64,000 nucleotides of DNA, taken from assembly GCA_037126765.1 (NCBI GenBank), contig JBBCBC010000001.1:31046804-31110803 (forward strand), given 5' to 3'. The first letter of the stretch is position 1; each line of letters opens with the position of its first letter. The notes beneath the pieces were generated by a model. The model made no database searches and was not told where the DNA came from. It was given only the letters and a program-made list of their open reading frames with translations. The stretch comes from Stenogyne calaminthoides. Its lineage: Eukaryota > Streptophyta > Magnoliopsida > Lamiales > Lamiaceae. Positions 10,138 through 22,620 of the stretch are shown in pieces. The position numbers and the translations under genes are program-made.

Positions 10138-11744
10138 TGTTAGTGTTAGTGTCCTAGAGACAATCTATTGTAAGGACATAATACTCGATGATATTCAGTT
10201 TGATTTAATATTATATTTTAATTAATATTAATGTATGGCAATACACTTGTTTGAATATTATGTTTGATTGTTTGCATTTATTCATACAAGTGTTCCCATG
10301 AGTCATTACTGTCATTGAGGTTGTGAGAACTCAGATGACTTAAATTTTTTTTTCTCAAATAGCCCCGATCAAGGATAATCAAGAATGAGATATTGATGAT
10401 GCAATGGAGATTGGTGTGCGATCTGCATCATACTCTTAGAGAGTGTAGTAAGATCTCACTTACTACGAGATACTAGGTATATCATGATGGATGCACAAAT
10501 ACCTTAGAGGGTATTGGTATACCCATCCGAGAAACCGTTTGATGTATTTCCACTATATGTGTCTACGGGTGTCTCAGTTAGTGGGAGCGATGCGATACTC
10601 CTTTGACCTGAGGTCAATACGCACGACATGTGTGGAGTGATGAACTTTGACCATGACCAACACTTGCACCCTTCCATGGGTAGATACGGCTTGGATTGGG
10701 TTCATCACGAAGTGCATGTGCTTGGTAGTTGAGCCAAGAATAAGATTCATTCCTCAATGTGGATTTAGAGAGAATACTCATCTTCTCACTATAATTGGAT
10801 CAAAGTCATCGACCAATGCACGTTAACTTAGACTTTGTGGCTAAGTGTGACATACATGATCAATTAGTGATTGGAGATAATATGGTTAAGTTATTTGAAT
10901 AGACACTTCATCATGTTCAAGACTTAATCGAGTATTCGTGAATGAAAGGAGGAAATCGTAATAGCCCATGTTTTAGTTACAGGTAGTTACATGTTTCTCG
11001 CAACGTACCTAATATATTGAGAATGTCTGATTTATTGTCTAGGGTTCAATTAAGACAGTTAGTTTGACTAATCGCTCGATATATGAGGGCCTATGGGTCA
11101 CACAACAAGTAGTTCTCTTTTACGAATTATAGTTGGTTGATTAAATGTTAAATTGGATTTAATATTTAATTTATGGAGAATTAATTAATAATAGATTAAT
11201 TTGGAATTAATTATTATTAATGTTTAATCAAATTGGATTTAATTAAATAGGATTCCTAATAATAATATATGGAATATTATTATAGAATTTAATATATATG
11301 GAATCAAATCTGTAGAGATTTGATATACATGGGAATTAAATCCGTAGAGATTTTATATATGGGAAATAAATCTAAGGGATTTATTTTATAATATTAGGGA
11401 TTTTATTTCCTAATCAGGTTAGTTTAAGATTTAAGCTGGGCCTTCCCTATATATATGAGCTCTTGGGAATTCACAAACAACGTTAATTCATTATTCTCTC
11501 CATAAGATCTAGAGTTAGAATTTTTCTAGCAAATTCATCTCGGAATTCAACGCTGGCAAATCCGTGCAAGTCCGTGATTGGGGATTACGTGGATACCATA
11601 GTAGAGAAATATGAGTACGATTTACTGTAAGGTTTCTCTTTATGATTATACGTATTCAATTATGCAATTACGTGTTCGTTGTTGGTGAATTGTTTATTTC
11701 TGTTGCGCATGTATTACATGTTTACATGACTCTAAATTCCAATA
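10138..11744 (+). repeat. Element D: 3' LTR (about 1.6 kb)
   Basis: It starts TGTTAGTGTTAGTG after the PPT and ends CTCTAAATTCCAATA; intact relatives would end in CA, so the last dinucleotide appears changed. A TATATATATG box is at 11448-11457. The AT-rich block 11160-11400 includes three imperfect units of about 36 bases around AAATC(T/C)GTAGAGATTT. The right boundary was set where element E integrase coding sequence starts again on the other strand. Confidence 0.75.
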
Positions 11745-13256
11745 GTCAGTGTGAACGATTTCCAACACTTCTATAGCTCTAGTCCCCTTGGCTCCAAATG
11801 ACCTCTTGGTCATTTTATCCTCCAAACATGATTCGCAACTTGGAAATGGTTCTGGCTGTAGGTCCTCCAGCGAACCATCTTTCACCAACCTTTGAATCCT
11901 ATTCAGATTAATATGACCTAATCTGAGATGCCAAAGAAGTGTTTCGTTCACGTTATTTAAACGTTTTTTCTTATTGCTCGAAACAGTCGATGTGTTATAA
12001 GATGCATTTTGTGAGTGGTGTGCACAGTTTATAGTATAGAGATTGTTCCGTAAAGTTCCATGACAGATAAACACATCGTTACGAAAAACAGTAACTTGCT
12101 TATTAAAACGAACAAAATATCCATCAGAAAATAGTTTAGAAACTAAAATAAGGTTTTTCTGAAAAAACAGGAACATAAAGAACGTCTCTCAAAATTAAAA
12201 CTCTGTCTTCAAAAGACAGGTGCACATCTCCCACTGCTTCAGCTGCTACTCTCGTAGCATCATCCAGTGTGACGAGGAACTCACTTCCACTAATTTGTCG
12301 GGTCAGCTTGAACCCCTGTAACGTGAAACAAACATGATCAGTGGATCCCGTATCAACTATCCACAAATGAGAAGTATACGCGGCTAAACAAGTTTCAACA
12401 ACTAGTGCGTGAGAATTACCTTTCTTTCCGGCTCTCCTGGGCTTGGAACAGGCAGACCTCCAGTGTGCTTTCTCACCGCAGTTGAAGCACTTCCCCTTAG
12501 GATCCTTCTTGACACCACCAACATCCTTCATCTTACCCTTGCCCTTGGCAACACTAGAGTTTGATTGCTTGTGACTTTTGGCCCTTTTCTTCTTCTTACC
12601 TTCCTTTGGCATAGAAGATGAGGATGGACCACTTGCCGTCAAACCTTGAGTTTGGTGTCCCATCAATGTCTCTGCCGAGACCAAAGCTTGCAACAAGTCA
12701 GCCAGTGAGAACTTCTGATTATTCATCTGATAGTTCAGCTGAAAATGCTCAAAACTTTTGGGCAGAGAGTGGACTACCATATCGATCGGGGTCTCTAGAT
12801 CGTAATCTGCACCCAGAACCTCAAGTTTGTTCAGATGAGCCATCATTTTGAGGACATGATCCCTTACGGGCGTGCCCTCCACCATTTTCAGCGACAACAT
12901 CTCTCTCAAGGTGATCTGACGAGCCGTGCGGTTCTATTGTTGAAACATCTTCTAAGATTTTGCATGATTTCCGCAGCAGTTGCAAATTCTTGGTGTTGGT
13001 GTTGCAACACATCCAACATAGATTCCAGGATGGTACACTTAGTCATATCATTGCAATGCTCCCAGTTCTCATACTTTTTCTTTTCCTCTTTACTCGACTC
13101 TCCAGTTGGCTCATCTGGTTTTGGTGTGTCAAGAATCTACTTGTGCTTTTGTGCAGTTAAGACAATCATAAATTTTCGTTTCCAATCAACATAGTTTTCA
13201 CCAGATAGCTGATGATCTTTAAGTATAGCATACAATAGATTAAAAGGTTGCGACAT
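11745..13256 (-). pseudogene. Element E: copia gag, protease and start of integrase
   Basis: Read on the minus strand from an ATG at 13256 (MSQPFNLLYAILKDH): a gag of the UBN2 type with LREMLSLKMVEGTPVRDHVLKM, then the zinc knuckle CFNCGEKAHWRSAC (12485-12526), the protease motif WIVDTGSTDHVC with the catalytic Asp (12360), and GAG-pre-integrase LLWHLRLGHINLNRI with CESCLEDKM. Gag packs the RNA; protease cuts the polyprotein. There is a TAG at about 13139, a frame change near 12910 and another near 12170. Coding stops at 11745 after IVHTD, where element D was inserted, so the rest of integrase, RT and RNase H of E are absent here. Confidence 0.87.
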
Positions 13257-13927
13257 GTTGAACTGAATTAAACAACAATTGTATAAACACAAAATTATCA
13301 CATGATTTAGATCACATTATTCATATCAAAATCTCAAAACAATATGAATATGCATCAACCGACATCTCAAAACAATTTAAATAGGTCACGTGGGGTGAAC
13401 TGTCTATTTAAACACATTCAAGCAGGTTACAAACAAGAACAGTTACAAACCTTTAATTCACAATTAATAGTCGGCTCCCACTTGACCAATATAAAATTGA
13501 CAGAGACTTCGGGGAAGTATATGCATATCAATTTTATACCTAAGTAATAACCATGATTAAATACAGAATTATTATTTCATTTTGAACGAGCCTCGAGGAG
13601 AGGGTCATCGTCACCAATAATAATAATTCACAATCATCCTTTTGGGAATTTATTCATGTGAAATCTATCTTTTGACCGTTCTAGGGGGAAATTTCTTCAA
13701 AAGAATTCACAAATAAATAAATAATGGAGGTCAAAATTGACATAATTTTATTATCCGGAATAAAATTGTCAATAAATAAAACATACTTAATAATTTTCGA
13801 AAGTGAGGTTTTCTTTTTGACAATTCAAATATCATGCAAACACATTAACAAATAATAATGCATGAAATTAAAACAAACATCAAGACAAAATAAATCAAGT
13901 TGGACACTCATATCCAAATGTCATGGT
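13257..13927 (-). other. AT-rich leader or LTR remnant upstream of element E gag
   Basis: About 670 bases with no coding signal. It lies where the 5' LTR and leader of element E should be. I could not find clear TG..CA ends, a PBS or a partner LTR in the window, so its extent is undetermined. AAGTGGGAG on the minus strand at 13476-13484 resembles a copia PPT but lies on the wrong side of gag to serve as one. Confidence 0.45.
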
Positions 13928-16227
13928 TTAAATTTCAAATCTCGATGAGAAATTGTCTCTTTGTTGGCCTTCATCGTTCACCAATCTTTTTTTCTGCAAT
14001 TTTTTCAAGTGTTTCTGTCTTGCCCTTCTGAATTTATCAGCTTTGCTTAAAAGGCCTGGTGGTTGTGACCCGTCCGAGTTGCCGCTTTTCTTTGGGCTTG
14101 CCGCACCCTCCTTTGGTTCCTCCATGCTTGACGAAAATACATTAATTTGCTGCGGGACTTCTAATTCTTTATTGTTTCGAGACGGCTCCTGGCTATTTTC
14201 CACCATATTCACCAATTTCAGTTGACCTGGTGGGTCATCGCGGGTTACCACCTGATTCTCATCAAAATTAATTTCCGCCTCCTTTGGCTATTCCCCTAAA
14301 TCTTTCTGTAATTTTTGGATTATTGTCGACACATCCACCACCGAGCCCTCAATTCTTGATTGCCGCCGCCCCTGGATTACATCGGAAATGGGAAACCCTG
14401 CTATTGGTTCCAGGGTGATTCCCATGGATGAATATCTCAGCACTTGAGTCGGCCCGCTGCGAGAGAGAAATCTGACTTTCGCAATCTGCCTTGGAGACTC
14501 AGCGCATGGGCTATTAATTCGTGGGCTCTTGCACTTGCTTTCGGCCGAGTTGGGCTTTCAATAATTTTACTTGGGCCATCTGCAAATGTATGACAATATT
14601 GGATCTTTGGTTTATATCATACGGGCCCCCACACTTTGGGGCTGAAATGTTAGTGTGGAGTTCTTTTGAGCTCAACACATTATGGGCCGATTCCAAAATA
14701 TCTTCTCCCACAATAGTTTCTTTGGTCCTTGCGCCTGTTACATAATTTTCTGAACCAGCCAAATGTCTATTTCTCGTAAATCCAAAACCGTCGGCATTCT
14801 CCTCAATACTTGGAACCATAATTGCACAGATCTTGGGACCACTTCCATCGGCCTTTGAAATCAACGCTTCCCTATTTCCAAATCATTCAAAGCATCTTTA
14901 ATTTCTCCCTCCAGCCCATCCTTCGTTTCAACTTCCTGGCAGATGTGAACAGATTCTGGCACTTTTTAATCGCCGGAATCCGACGAGGATTCCACACTTT
15001 CCGGTGGCAATTTGAACGGCTTCCCGCGCTGGGGGGCTTCCATCTTGGTGCCATTATCACTTTCCTGTGCATAATCTGGCAATTCCCACATTGAAACTGT
15101 GAACTTACTCAACCCCAATTGGCAATTCACAACTTTGTTTATCGGCAAGAAAGATTTTGTCCTTATTTCAACCCTGGCCGCTTTCAAACACCGTCTCTCA
15201 CTAGTTGGCGATCCACGTCGATAATTATGCTGTCCTCTGCCAATACCCACTGCAAAAATGACTCATTCCACATCATAATAGGGATCCCCACAATGTGAAT
15301 CCATGTAGATTGCTCGGATATTCCATCTAGAAACTCCCAAGGGTGCCAATTAATTAAATGATCATTAAGCCACACACTTTCTTCTACTGTAAAGAACGGT
15401 TTTTTCGATAAGTCTTCACCAAATATTAACCAAGATCCGCATGGTATAGGGCTGATTTGAATGCTTTTGTAACCCAACATCTCTAACTCGTTTTTTGCAT
15501 TTAACCATCTGTCGGATTTCTTGGCGAGTCTCACGATTGTGCCCTTTATCCACTCGAACTCCTTTTTTCTGGGATTGTATTTTCTCGAAGATTCGAGGAT
15601 GCTGACTTGAGCCACTTCAGATTTCTCAGTCCCCTCTTTCCGCCAGGGGTATGGTAATTCCTTTCCGTCAGAATTTTTTGCTTCGGCTGTGATTTGGTCG
15701 CCTTTAGTGCATCCACAAAGCTCGTATTTTCCTTTCTTAGCACTGGATTATAAACACGCCAAGTTTTCTGGATTGCTGCTGCCAGTTTTGACACCTGTTC
15801 CGTGTATTTAGATAAGTTGGCTTCTCTCGAGTTCGTGTTTCGCACTCACACCATGAAAACGAGCAAAGGCATACCTCCATCCCATTTTGTTTCTTTTTTC
15901 TAGGATCATAACATCTTTAGCTTTGCCGTATCTTGAAAAGATTTCCATAAGATCCTTGGAGCTCCATTCTTCAGGGAAGTTTGTGATATAGAAGCTGCAC
16001 AGTCCCTTCATGTTTGACATCTTGCTACTATTCCGATCGAACCTATCAGATTGTTCCATATTGTGTCTACCTAGTGTTGGCTTAGCCATGCTATTGAGAC
16101 GGTCTGTTCTACCAAATCTACCATCACTACCGAGTTTTGGGTATTTCCTCACGTTTGCGCTCGTAGGCTTGGGGTAAAGGCTAGGGTTCAAGGTTGGTTG
16201 GATGTGTTTACGCTCGCTCACCATCAC
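13928..16227 (-). pseudogene. Element F: LINE ORF1 (RRM and DUF4283-like), broken
   Basis: Read on the minus strand: an N-terminal Ser/Arg/Pro-rich part, then an RNA recognition motif with RNP2 FYITNFPEEWS and RNP1-like MGWRYAFARF (about 16010-15860). Farther on a DUF4283-type segment has ESVWLNDHLINWHPWEF and TWIHIVGIPIMMWNESFLQ (15380-15250), and then a polar tail ends at a stop near 13928. This is the usual ORF1 layout of plant L1-type LINEs, whose product binds the element RNA. It is split over at least five frames (changes near 15830, 15580, 15220, 14900, 14300). No endonuclease or RT (ORF2) follows: the sequence passes directly into element E. Confidence 0.78.
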
Positions 16228-16285
16228 TCGTTCAATGAATCTGGATGTGTTTACGCTCGCTCACCATCACTCGTTCAATGCATTC
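16200..16285. repeat. Tandem duplication of 43 bases
   Basis: The segment beginning GGATGTGTTTACGCTCGC at 16200 is repeated at 16243 with no mismatch over about 38 bases. It sits at the start of the LINE ORF1 reading frame and looks like a recent local duplication. Confidence 0.9.
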
Positions 16286-16603
16286 TCAATCTCACTAAAC
16301 GGTACGTGCCCAAGGCGTCACAAGATCTTTCACTTGTCTGGATAGCGTTGATGTTCCTCCCAGAATTAGAGAGAAGATTTTTGCATCGTTATATCATTCA
16401 TTGCATATTTAGTAGACCCCTTTCGCGATTTCACTTAGATTTTTCATTAAAAGATGCATTGATTTCTTTTTAAGGCTTCACTATTTAAGCTCTCTTAAAG
16501 TGCGTTAATTTTTTAGAAATTTGATTTCTTCCTTTAGTTTATCACTTTATGTTGCTTTATTGCTTGTTTTCTCAAACCCTGCATCAAGCTTACATATTTA
16601 TTC
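16286..16603. other. Unassigned stretch before the Harbinger element
   Basis: About 320 bases, partly T-rich, possibly the LINE 5' region. I see no gene or repeat that I can name. Confidence 0.4.
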
Positions 16604-17289
16604 TTAGAGCATCTCATTTGTATACCCTCTTTAAGGTATAAAATTTTGTCATATCAGCTACCACATCAAAATTGAATTATACCTATCAATTTATACATTT
16701 ATTTTCCAATCATCTCAGGTACAAATGTTACTATTCAGGGCCTCATTATCCACATCACTTAAATTCATACAATATTTCTTATTTTATTTTTTTAAATTAT
16801 ATTAATTTATTTAAGTAAATAAAATAAATATTTATGAATTTATATTAACATATTTAATTAAGTTTTTAAATCGTATTTCTTATTAGTTCTTTTAGCACAT
16901 TAAATTAACGGTAATTTTTGTATAAAATTGTGATATTTAAAATTTTATTGAGAATTGAAAAATGGGTACAATGTAAAATAAACCACAACAATACATGAAA
17001 TAAAAAATGATGACTAAATTATATTTTGTCATTATTTCTGATAACGTGTCCAAATGTGCTCAATCAAGTCCAGTTGAAATTGTTGATGCATTTGTTTATC
17101 TTGTAGTTGAGTCTATCTCTTGTTGTATTTTGTACATCCACCGAGTGGGCCTTGGAATATCTCTGGAATTGTATTATTGTTATTATTCAGGTTGGATGTT
17201 GTATCTCGCTCATCCTCAATTATCATGTTATGCAAATTAACACATTTATACATGATATCCTTCAAGTTATTTTTGAATAAAAAATATGA

Positions 17290-18180
17290 GGGTCCTTAAA
17301 TCATCGCCCAACAAGCTTGTAAGACCTTAAATGCCCGCTCGACATCCTCTCTTGCAGCCTCTTGCATTTGCTTAAACAACGCTTTCTTAGGATCACGAGG
17401 ACATTGAAAACTCTTAACGAAAAGTAGTCCATGATAGATTACATCTGTAAGATAGTATCCTATGGTGTATTGTCTACCATTCACTATGAAGTTAATCTCT
17501 GGGGTAATCCCTTTTAAAATGTCGATGAAGAGAGGGCTTTGATTAATCACATTGATATCATTATTGGACCTTGCGAGTCCTTAAGAAGTTTGTCATATTT
17601 ATTGGTCTGCACACGCTACCGCTTCAAGCATTATTGTTGGTGTTCCATGATCACCTCGAGTAATTTTCCTTTCCAAGAAACTTGACAATTATTCCACTCC
17701 CAATGCATACAATCAAGGTTACCCAACATTTCGGGGAAGCCATGTCTTTGCTCATGCATATGGAGCAAACGTTTCAATCAGCAGTAGTTGGCTTTTTTTA
17801 GAATCTTTCTCCAAAGATGTCGATTACACAAAAAGAAAAAAATTGAACAAACATTCAATGAAAGTTGTTTTAGCAATACGTAGGTACTCATCTAGTTGGT
17901 CTTCGGGTCCTTCATATGCTAATTGGCGGATGACAACTGTGCATTTCTGAAGTGGTGAAAAACTTTACCTTCCCGTTGCATTGACCCTCCACTTAAAATA
18001 GTTATCATGAGATTCTAAGGCACCGACTATGCGCGTGAATAGGTCTTTTCCCATCCGAAAACAACGATGAAAAATATCAGGTGGGTATGTTGGATTTTCA
18101 GAGAAATAGTCATCCACAAGACGATTGTGGCCTCCTTCGCGATCACACTCTATGTATCTTTTTTTTTTTTTGCGTACTAG
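17290..18180 (-). pseudogene. Element G: PIF/Harbinger (HARBI1-like) transposase
   Basis: Minus-strand reading shows blocks of the plant Harbinger DDE transposase in the correct order: FHRCFRMGKDLFTRIVGALE, FSPLQKCTVVIRQLAYEGPEDQLDEYLRIAKTTFIE, then LDCMHWEWNNCQVSWKGK (first catalytic Asp), SNNDINVINQSPLF (second Asp), IGYYLTDVIYH and finally AAREDVERAFKVLQA (the third acidic position is in this block). It would excise and insert the element. Several stops and frame changes (for example around 17590, 17800 and 17970) and an A-run at 18170 disable it. A NAM-associated-like fragment of the same element lies beyond element C at 33250-33480. Confidence 0.85.
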
Positions 18181-18347
18181 AAGAATTTTCTATGTATTGA
18201 AGAGGCATTTATTGTTGTTGTAGAATTTCAAAAAACATTCGATCATTTGAATCATCATTCCACAAGTCTTTATCACTAAAGGGGTTGGTATTGACATTTC
18301 GGTTGGGATCTAAAGACAATTTGTTAGGGTGATATATATATTTATAT

Positions 18348-18352
18348 ATATA
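18348..18352. repeat. Target site duplication of element C, left (ATATA)
   Basis: ATATA immediately before TGTTGGG, repeated at 32978-32982 immediately after the right LTR. The site is a TA microsatellite on both sides, so the match is weaker evidence than a unique pentamer would be. Confidence 0.65.
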
Positions 18353-19927
18353 TGTTGGGAAATTTATAGTTTTGATGAAAGTTCCAAAAACAAATGTAAT
18401 AGGACCAAATGGACAAGTAATGATCGATGTTTACATTATTCTATAGGAGACCAGATTGATAATGATTGTATAGAAAAAAAAACGATGTAATAAATAGGTC
18501 ACATATTGAGGGGAACTCAATATGTATAGGTCGATCTGAAGAATCGGAAGAAAGTTCGATATCCCGATGGCGAATCTTAAACCCGAATCGGAAGATCGAT
18601 CGAATCGATCTTGTCGATAACTTCAAATGGAAGTCATGAAGCTCAAACTTAGAATACTACTCAAGATCGGATGACTTCCGGAAGATCGGACCGGAAGACC
18701 TACATCGGTAGAGTCGGCAAATTGAAGCTAAGTCAACAGCGCCAAAGACTCCATCGTGGACCGATCGATTCATCATAAGATGAAAGATGAAAAACCGATG
18801 TTTCATCTTATCATACGCCTGCGATCCAACAAGATGAATACCAACCTTAGTTGGAGGAACAACACCGCAGCAAGGCTTCCATCCAATAAGGAAGAAACAC
18901 GTATGAACAGAGCCGATATCATGGGATTCGATGTTGCTCTCTCAAACGGCTATAAAATATACATTCACGCTTTTCGGCCATGCCGCTCTCAAGCACGCCA
19001 CATCAAGCCTGCAAAGTCTATTTAAAATAGCCCGAGATTCAAATTGCTCTCCAACGGCTCTTTGATCTCAAGGTCTATAAATATGGGATCACACTTCGAG
19101 TGACATACGGAAATGCTTGACAAAACAACATAATCACGAAGCTCAAACTATAGTCGATTTCCCGAAGAAGAACACAACAACAAGCTTATTTATATTGTGT
19201 TCATCCCATAAGTTCTTAGCAAGAAATCTTTTCATCTAGCTATCGGTCATTTGCTTATGCATGAGGAAAGATTTCATAGTTGGAACCTCAACAATCTTAC
19301 CCAAACCCCCAAGTTAGGATAAGTTGTTTAGCAAGATTTCAGTCTAGAGTTTCTAGTACTGATTTCTGGGATCGGTTGAGTGAGAACTCTTAAAACATCT
19401 GTTGGTGTACTGTGTTGGACTAACACACTAAACTAAGTCCAGTCGGTTAAGTCGGTTAAGTTGGTGCCCTTGTGAAAGGGAAGAGTGGACGTAGGGGCGG
19501 GTTTGTCCGAACCACTATAAATCTTGTGTGCCTTTTTTTTGCTTTGATTAATCGCTCTCACATCGCATAATCTTAAAGCGCATACATATTCTAAGTTAAG
19601 ATCAGATAGCACCAAGCTTCTGATCTGATCGGACCTGATATTTCTGTCATCTGCTTAAAAAGATAAAACTTGGAATCTGATTTATACAAACTGGTTTTTT
19701 CACACGGGTAAAACTTAAAAGCTTCCGCGACACATCGCTTAATCTGATAGTTACTGAACCGATCGCCTTTCCGGGCGTTCAAGAAGTTGGTTATCGACCA
19801 AACCGATTCACTCGCCTCTGATCAAAGGCTATCCGCCGACACACCGATCTGCCTTTTAAAAGTTTTTCGAAGTCTATTCACCCTCCCTCTAGACTTACGC
19901 CTCGCATAACCCGCTTCGGGACCTACA
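18353..19927 (+). repeat. Element C: 5' LTR
   Basis: Begins TGTTGGGAAATTTATAG and ends GGGACCTACA. A TATA box CTATAAATATGG is at 19075-19086. It matches 31394-32977 throughout. It lacks the repeated hairpin units seen in the A, B and K LTRs. Confidence 0.92.
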
Positions 19928-19929
19928 AG

Positions 19930-19941
19930 TGGTATCGAGAG
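19930..19941 (+). other. Element C: primer binding site, initiator Met tRNA type
   Basis: TGGTATCGAGAG, two bases after the LTR end, resembles the TGGTATCAGAGC complement of the initiator methionine tRNA 3' end with small changes. Intact B has TGGTATCAGAGCA at the same place. Confidence 0.75.
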
Positions 19942-20044
19942 GTTGGTTCTTCCCGACCAATCGACTCTCGTGTCATTGTGGTCAATCGAATCGATCTTGA
20001 AAAACCGTTTTTAAAAACTCATTCATTTTCCAAAATCACTCGGC

Positions 20045-22620
20045 ATGGATAACACGTCCCGTATGTATCATGATCTGCCGAAGTTCTCAATTGATGAGTA
20101 TCGCAGATTAGGCCATATATATGTCCAACCATCTAGGCTCGATCGTTGGCGTAATGATGGAAGTCATCGAGAGGACCCATCATCATTTACTACGACAATC
20201 CCGCGATCGGAGGAGATCCGGACTTTCCCACACGAAGTCTTGTACGAAAAAAGCCCAAACGATGGACACACGAAGAAAGAAAACAGCGCATACTCGGACA
20301 CCATTGCAAGACATATCATCATGAAGACAATGGATAAGGTCACCAAAGAAAAGATTAAGTATCTCAAATCTGCGAAAGCAATGTGGGATACTCCGCCGAG
20401 ATCTGCGAGGAAATGAACAGATAAAAGACAAATAGCCTTCAAGCCGAATCGGTGAAGTTCGAGAAATCAAGATGCTTTCCAACGAAACCATCAACGAACT
20501 CGATGGAAGAATTACAATGTCTATAAACAAGCTTCGAGAACTTGGTAGAGAGATGTCTGATAAAGATATCAACTATAAGATCCTAAGGTCTCTCACCAAG
20601 AAGTGGGACATGAAGGTCACGGTAATCAAAGATTGCCAGGACATTTCAAGAATGAAACCTAGTAGCTTGTTCTTGAGTCTTAAAGCTCACGAGTTCGACC
20701 CGATTGAAAGAGGTCAAGCTGATGAAGACGAGGTCCCTCAAATAAACCTCGACTTCAAAATCAGTTGCTTTCAAGGCAACTAGTAGCAGAACAAAGGCCA
20801 ATGAACCCATTGGAAATATATTAAGTCAGGCAGAACAGATCGCGTTGCTTACCAGGAAGCTTGAGAAGTCAGATATACAACTTGGTAAGTATCGAAGATT
20901 CTATAAGGACTATCAACATAGCCGAGGATCTAGATAGGAGATCGCATAATAGATCTCCGTGAAGAACCGCAGATCCGATGATCGGAGGGATCACAGAGAT
21001 GAAAGGGAAAGAGATAGTCGATCGGCGAAGGAAGGAAGAGATAACCAATCGATAGAAAGAAACTCGACTACTATCGAAAGGGAAATCACCGATAGGTCAT
21101 ACAGATGAGTGATTCACCCGAAGGAAAGGAAACGGTGGATCCAGAGCGTGCTTCAATCGTGAGAAGCCAGGTCACTATAGCAGACAGATCGCCTGCACTC
21201 GACGCCGAGAGAGGGGAGAAAAAAGGAACAAAAGAGAGCAACGGTATAGAGACGGAAGAGCCATGGTTGCCGATACGCCAGAATTGACGATTCCTATCCG
21301 CCTCCGAGGACTCCTTGATACTCCTCTGAGAAGACTTCGTCGATCAAGAAGGCGTCGACTTCTATGAAAAAAGAAGATCGATATTCTCGCCGACGATGAT
21401 GAACTCTGCTGATGGCCAGGGGAGGACCAAATCAGAGGTAACCTCCAAACCCCTTCGCTCGCTTTCTACACCTCGCTATCATTAGACACCCCGGCCGAGA
21501 GATTGACCACAGCTCTACCGGAAAGCAATTGCTTGAAGATCTCTCCAATGCAAAGAGAAACTTATGCTATTGTGGAAGCCGAGAATGATAAGTCGAGGAC
21601 TAGAAATAATCAGCTTGCTAAAGAAAATGATCTCAGAAAAGCCTCTGAACTTAGATCTGCTGAAACTGCTCAGAAGGTAACTGAGGAATTTAAAATTCTC
21701 GAAGTTAAAGCTTCTGATCAGGAAAAGCAGATCAAAGAACAGATGGAAATTAACAGACAAAGAAGTTCGATGACTTCAAAATCTTGCAAGCAAAATTCGA
21801 TGAGCTATTCCGAATGCATGAAAGTCTGAAATCCTCTGAGGATAATCTGCGTAAGAAAATAGATGTTTTTTCAAAATCATCTCAAACCGTTAAAGACATA
21901 AACGCCTATTTTCGAGTAAAGATTGATAAGGAGGGACTTGGCTATGAGAAACCCTCCACATCCTCAAAAGCCCCGAATCGATTCATCCCGAAAAGGTGTA
22001 ATCGGGCAATTTACGAAAAAAAAACACCAAAAGCTAAACTTGTATCTAATAGGGGTAAGAGACCGGTTGAGCGGGTAAAGGCAAGTGCCTAACCGAAAGG
22101 AAACGAAAATGGACCCCAACCGGGTAAAGCATCACCGAGAATCAATCTGAAGAACCCAGTTTCTTCTAAAGAGACCTCAACCCGATCAACAAATCGAGAA
22201 TCGAAAAAGACAACCTACAAAAGGAAGTCTAATCGAGACCCGTCAAGGTCACCGACTAATAAGCATGCTTCGTAAACTCGAAAACCATCTATGCGAAAAA
22301 GGATATGAATCTTTTGATGGTAGCGATCGTACCTACCCCTATAGTCGAAAATTTAGGGTCACAAGACCAACCACAATTGGATAAAAAGAAGACAAACTGA
22401 AAAGTTAAATCATAAGTCTTCTAAGTCATCCAAGGTTCACACAAGTAATCATACAAATCAGAAAGCATATGAGGATAAGTATGATTATGTTGACAGGTAT
22501 GGGAGACAAATCAGGCCTTCTGATCTGACTGATCACAATAGAAGTGCTCTGTTTGTATGGATCCCGAAATCCAAACCTAACCCCTCAGGACCCAATCCGA
22601 AAGGGGTACCTAAAGCCTGA
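20045..22620 (+). pseudogene. Element C: gag
   Basis: It starts at an ATG about 105 bases after the PBS (MDNTSR). The UBN2-type gag core is readable at 20472-20783 (INKLRELGREMSDKDINYKILRSLTKKWDMKVTVI, SLKAHEFD). A Lys/Glu-rich helical region follows (21540-21900). The region where the zinc knuckle should be (about 21070-21110) is degraded and shows no intact CCHC. The end has the motif GVPKA followed by TGA at 22618-22620, which matches the gag end in element B. Gag forms the particle. Many frame changes break it (about 20140, 20420, 20770, 21290, 21770). Confidence 0.8.

Larger units (their letters stand above)
6321..11744 (+). mobile_element. Element D: 5'-truncated Ty1/copia retrotransposon
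   Basis: It contains GAG-pre-integrase, integrase, RT, RNase H, a PPT and a complete-looking 3' LTR, but no 5' LTR, PBS, gag or protease. Its left edge abuts the broken LTR of element A. Its right edge (11744) lies inside the integrase start of element E, which runs on the other strand, so D entered E. A hAT-like element interrupts it at 9048-9856. Confidence 0.85.
16604..18352 (-). mobile_element. Element G: PIF/Harbinger element, left part
   Basis: A TTA at 16604-16606, the usual 3-bp target of this superfamily, is followed by GAGCATCTCATTTGTA, which resembles known plant Harbinger/Tourist ends. The transposase remnant lies inside on the minus strand. The element is cut at 18352 by element C and resumes at 32983. 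The far terminal repeat was not found. The family call is strong from the protein; the exact end is less certain. Confidence 0.68.

Noticed and set aside
13470..13490. AAGTGGGAG on the minus strand as a PPT of element E
   Set aside because: It is upstream of gag; a PPT must be at the 3' side of the coding region.
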